Assembly: GCA_014800245.1 (NCBI GenBank)
Contig: JAAVGM010000038.1
Span: 1-64,000, forward strand
Length of the DNA stretch: 64,000 bases
Direction of reading: 5' to 3'
From: Bacteroidales bacterium
GTDB lineage: Bacteria; Bacteroidota; Bacteroidia; Bacteroidales; Muribaculaceae
The position numbers and the translations under genes were made by a program. Shown piece after piece: positions 62,214 through 64,000 of the stretch (positions within the stretch are counted from its first letter, which is position 1; each line of letters opens with the position of its first letter). The notes beneath the pieces were generated by a model. That model made no database searches. It was not told where the DNA came from and was given only the letters and a program-made list of their open reading frames with translations.

Positions 62214-62681
62214 ATGGAATCACTAAAACTTAATTTTGAAGCCAATATACTTGGCAAGAGAACTCGGATTGTAGTGGAGGTGCCTTATCAGAAAGGTTTA
62301 GTAGCCACAAGTGAATTTTGCCCCACATCCTTTCTTTCAGGACCGGTGGATCTGATGGCCGCCATAAGGGGGGAAACCCTCGATGATTTTATGGGTGATT
62401 GCCGCAGTCAGCTCGTAGCTATGGAGCGGATCACAGAAACCGATCAGCCTTTGGATATTCATATAGGAGGGTTGATGGCCACAGTGATGGACAGGCTAAG
62501 CAGGAGGGGAAGCATATCTTTCAGCGAACTTCTCACATGTGTGGATTGCTTCTCGCTTCTCCTCAAGGGAGCAGGATTTGACCATCAGGAGATCCGTGAG
62601 ATATATCCGAAGGTGGTTGGCACTATAGTGGAGTTATATCCGGATAATATTATTGGTGTGCCTGTCGATATGGCAGTTTGA
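62214..62681 (+). CDS. Hypothetical protein downstream of the metacaspase
   Basis: A 155-residue soluble protein of mixed alpha/beta appearance, with Cys at about 36, 62, 108 and 111. It has no signal peptide or known motif. It is 93 nt after the metacaspase stop on the same strand, so a functional link is possible but not shown. Confidence 0.6.
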   Translation: MESLKLNFEANILGKRTRIVVEVPYQKGLVATSEFCPTSFLSGPVDLMAAIRGETLDDFMGDCRSQLVAMERITETDQPLDIHIGGLMATVMDRLSRRGSISFSELLTCVDCFSLLLKGAGFDHQEIREIYPKVVGTIVELYPDNIIGVPVDMAV

Positions 62682-62751
62682 CAGGAAAGCGAAATGGAAA
62701 ACTAATTGGGTCCTTTTAGTGTTTTAAAGAAAAACTTTTAAATAAATTACT

Positions 62752-63051
62752 ATGAGACGCATGTTCACCATAATAGCTTCGGTAGCCGTGGCTTTCGTAG
62801 CTTCCACCGCATCAGCGGATACACACCTTTGGCTCACCACTGAAGGAGCCGGCATTGAAATGTCTTCACACGACGGACACCATGCGCCGCCGCCCCCTCC
62901 GCGCCATTCTCATCATCGTCATCACGTGCATCACGGTCATGGATACTGCAAGATATGCAAGAAGCACTATAAAGAGGCAAAGAAGGCTGCAAAGAAGCAT
63001 TATAAGATGGTGAAGAAAAATCATAAAAAGCATCATAAACATCATAGATAA
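62752..63051 (+). CDS. His/Lys-rich secreted protein
   Basis: A 99-residue protein with a signal peptide (1-22). The mature part has a Pro-rich and His-rich stretch (HHAPPPPPRHSHHRHHVHHGHG), a CKICKKHYKEAKKAAKKHYK motif with a Cys pair, and a basic His/Lys end. It is about 25% His and resembles metal-binding or polyanion-binding periplasmic peptides. Own start after a 70-nt gap. Confidence 0.7.
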   Translation: MRRMFTIIASVAVAFVASTASADTHLWLTTEGAGIEMSSHDGHHAPPPPPRHSHHRHHVHHGHGYCKICKKHYKEAKKAAKKHYKMVKKNHKKHHKHHR

Positions 63052-63089
63052 TTCATAATCCTTTATATCGGATGCATATTCAGGGATGA

Positions 63090-63992
63090 TTAGTGTATGC
63101 GGTCGATGGAGCAGGTGAATCGGCAGTCGGGGTAGTTTTCGCATCCTACAAATTCACCCTTTTCTCCTCGCTTCACAACCAATCGTCCGCCGCATCTTGG
63201 GCAATTCCCCTGCCTGATCTCTCGCGCTATGTTGCGTGAGGTCTCTTTGGCATATTCCCGATGTCCGCGTTTTTCGCTTTTCTGTGAGAGCGCGGCATCT
63301 TCAATCTTTTCCGCTATTCCGGCGAGCATATCGCGCGGGATAGCGGGTTTTCGTCTTTTCAATTCCTCTGTCAATTCCTCTAATGGAACCACAATTTGAC
63401 GTTCATCCAATCTTACCTCTCTTCTCCAGGGACACCACCAATGACGCTCCTTGCGCTCGGATGGAGTGAATGTGCGTTTTATATGCTTGTCAGGGAGCAG
63501 AGTCCGCTTTATAATAATATCCTCGGCTCTCAGATCTAATCTCCAGGCCTCTGTGAAGACCACCACCGAGATTAGCAAGTTGGCGTCAACGTCCGAAAGC
63601 AGGCGTCGCAGAACACGGATATGGGAGGCATTTTGCAATAGCGGATTATAAAGCTGGCGAGATTGAGAGGCGAGATATTGAGTCCAATATTGAGAATGTT
63701 CGCTCCCTGCAATCCGTCCGGCATGGCTCTTGGTCTCAACCACGAAAATCCCTTTGGTAGAGACAACGATATGGTCGATCTGCGACGTGCGCCCTTGGGC
63801 AGCAGGGAGCAGCAAGTCGTTGAGCACGATGAAGTCGCGTTTCTTCAAGGATTTCAATTCCTTGGATACAATCTTCTCCCCTTTCCTCCCTTTGCGGGCA
63901 GCTCGGCCACGACGCCACCAAAGCACAGCGATCAGGATTAGAAGTGCGATTATAAGCCCAATTAGTATGCCAAATATCAAAAGCCAGTTCAT
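63090..63992 (-). CDS. Membrane-anchored NERD-domain protein with topoisomerase-type zinc finger
   Basis: A 300-residue protein. One membrane helix (about 4-27) precedes a basic stretch. The NERD nuclease-related domain (about 35-150) has GRKGEKIVSKEL, RTSQIDHIVVSTKGIFVVETKSHAG, a PD-(D/E)XK-like order (D, then ExK). The C-terminus is a four-Cys zinc finger (CPRCGGRLV ... GCENYPDCRF) of the topoisomerase I type. NERD proteins are linked to DNA processing and plasmids. The start lies 8 nt from the window edge, so upstream signals are not visible. Confidence 0.88.
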   Translation of the reverse strand: MNWLLIFGILIGLIIALLILIAVLWWRRGRAARKGRKGEKIVSKELKSLKKRDFIVLNDLLLPAAQGRTSQIDHIVVSTKGIFVVETKSHAGRIAGSEHSQYWTQYLASQSRQLYNPLLQNASHIRVLRRLLSDVDANLLISVVVFTEAWRLDLRAEDIIIKRTLLPDKHIKRTFTPSERKERHWWCPWRREVRLDERQIVVPLEELTEELKRRKPAIPRDMLAGIAEKIEDAALSQKSEKRGHREYAKETSRNIAREIRQGNCPRCGGRLVVKRGEKGEFVGCENYPDCRFTCSIDRIH

Positions 63993-64000
63993 TATCTCTT

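Overview
The window looks like chromosomal DNA of a Bacteroidales gut-type bacterium, plausibly Muribaculaceae-like. The evidence is repeated Bacteroidetes promoters (-7 box TAnnTTTG, often with a -33 TTG), trp genes in the order B-E-G-D-C-F-A, secreted proteins with type IX secretion (T9SS)-like C-terminal sorting domains, regulators joining TPR repeats to an AraC HTH, and long perfect hairpins between genes. No rRNA, tRNA or CRISPR array was seen.

Layout. 1-7 kb: complete trp operon behind a leader peptide with three Trp codons and mutually exclusive RNA hairpins. 6.9-11 kb, minus strand: a NAGPA-like membrane protein with a LytTR regulator, a small secreted protein, a nicotinamidase with an extra N-terminal domain, and an ORF6N protein. 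11-16.8 kb: two paralogous membrane-protein genes behind near-identical 96-bp control regions, a candidate structured RNA, an IS630-type element with a -1 frameshift site, a 290-bp repeat and a radical SAM gene. 17-32.5 kb: two versions of a secretion cassette (TPR/HTH regulator, M6 metalloprotease, YD-like secreted protein). In one version the protease is a deleted pseudogene. Between them lie a GntR/ABC transporter unit and a TraB-like gene. 33-36.5 kb: a likely toxin-antitoxin area with a GNAT pair and a HipBA pair next to 137-bp direct repeats. 36.5-39.8 kb: carB.

40.3-50.9 kb holds the most unusual locus, eight tightly spaced genes behind one promoter with a palindrome just downstream. 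They encode a vWA-like lipoprotein, a small membrane protein, a tubulin-like GTPase, a 1129-residue protein with a C-terminal Hsp70/actin-type ATPase, a coiled-coil lipoprotein, a MotA/ZorA-like channel subunit with a long coiled-coil tail, a MotB/ZorB-like subunit with an OmpA-like domain, and a trypsin-like lipoprotein. The pair resembles the ZorAB motor of Zorya defence, but ZorC, ZorD and ZorE are absent. I infer an undescribed envelope-spanning, ion-driven system, perhaps defensive.

51-64 kb: a DUF1810 gene, a membrane protein, a GH78 rhamnosidase, an Rpn/PD-(D/E)XK nuclease, then a second notable module made of an exported TPR-CHAT protease, an ECF-like sigma factor, a membrane anti-sigma protein and an exported metacaspase. 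The window ends with an orphan gene, a His-rich secreted protein and a NERD/zinc-finger membrane protein.
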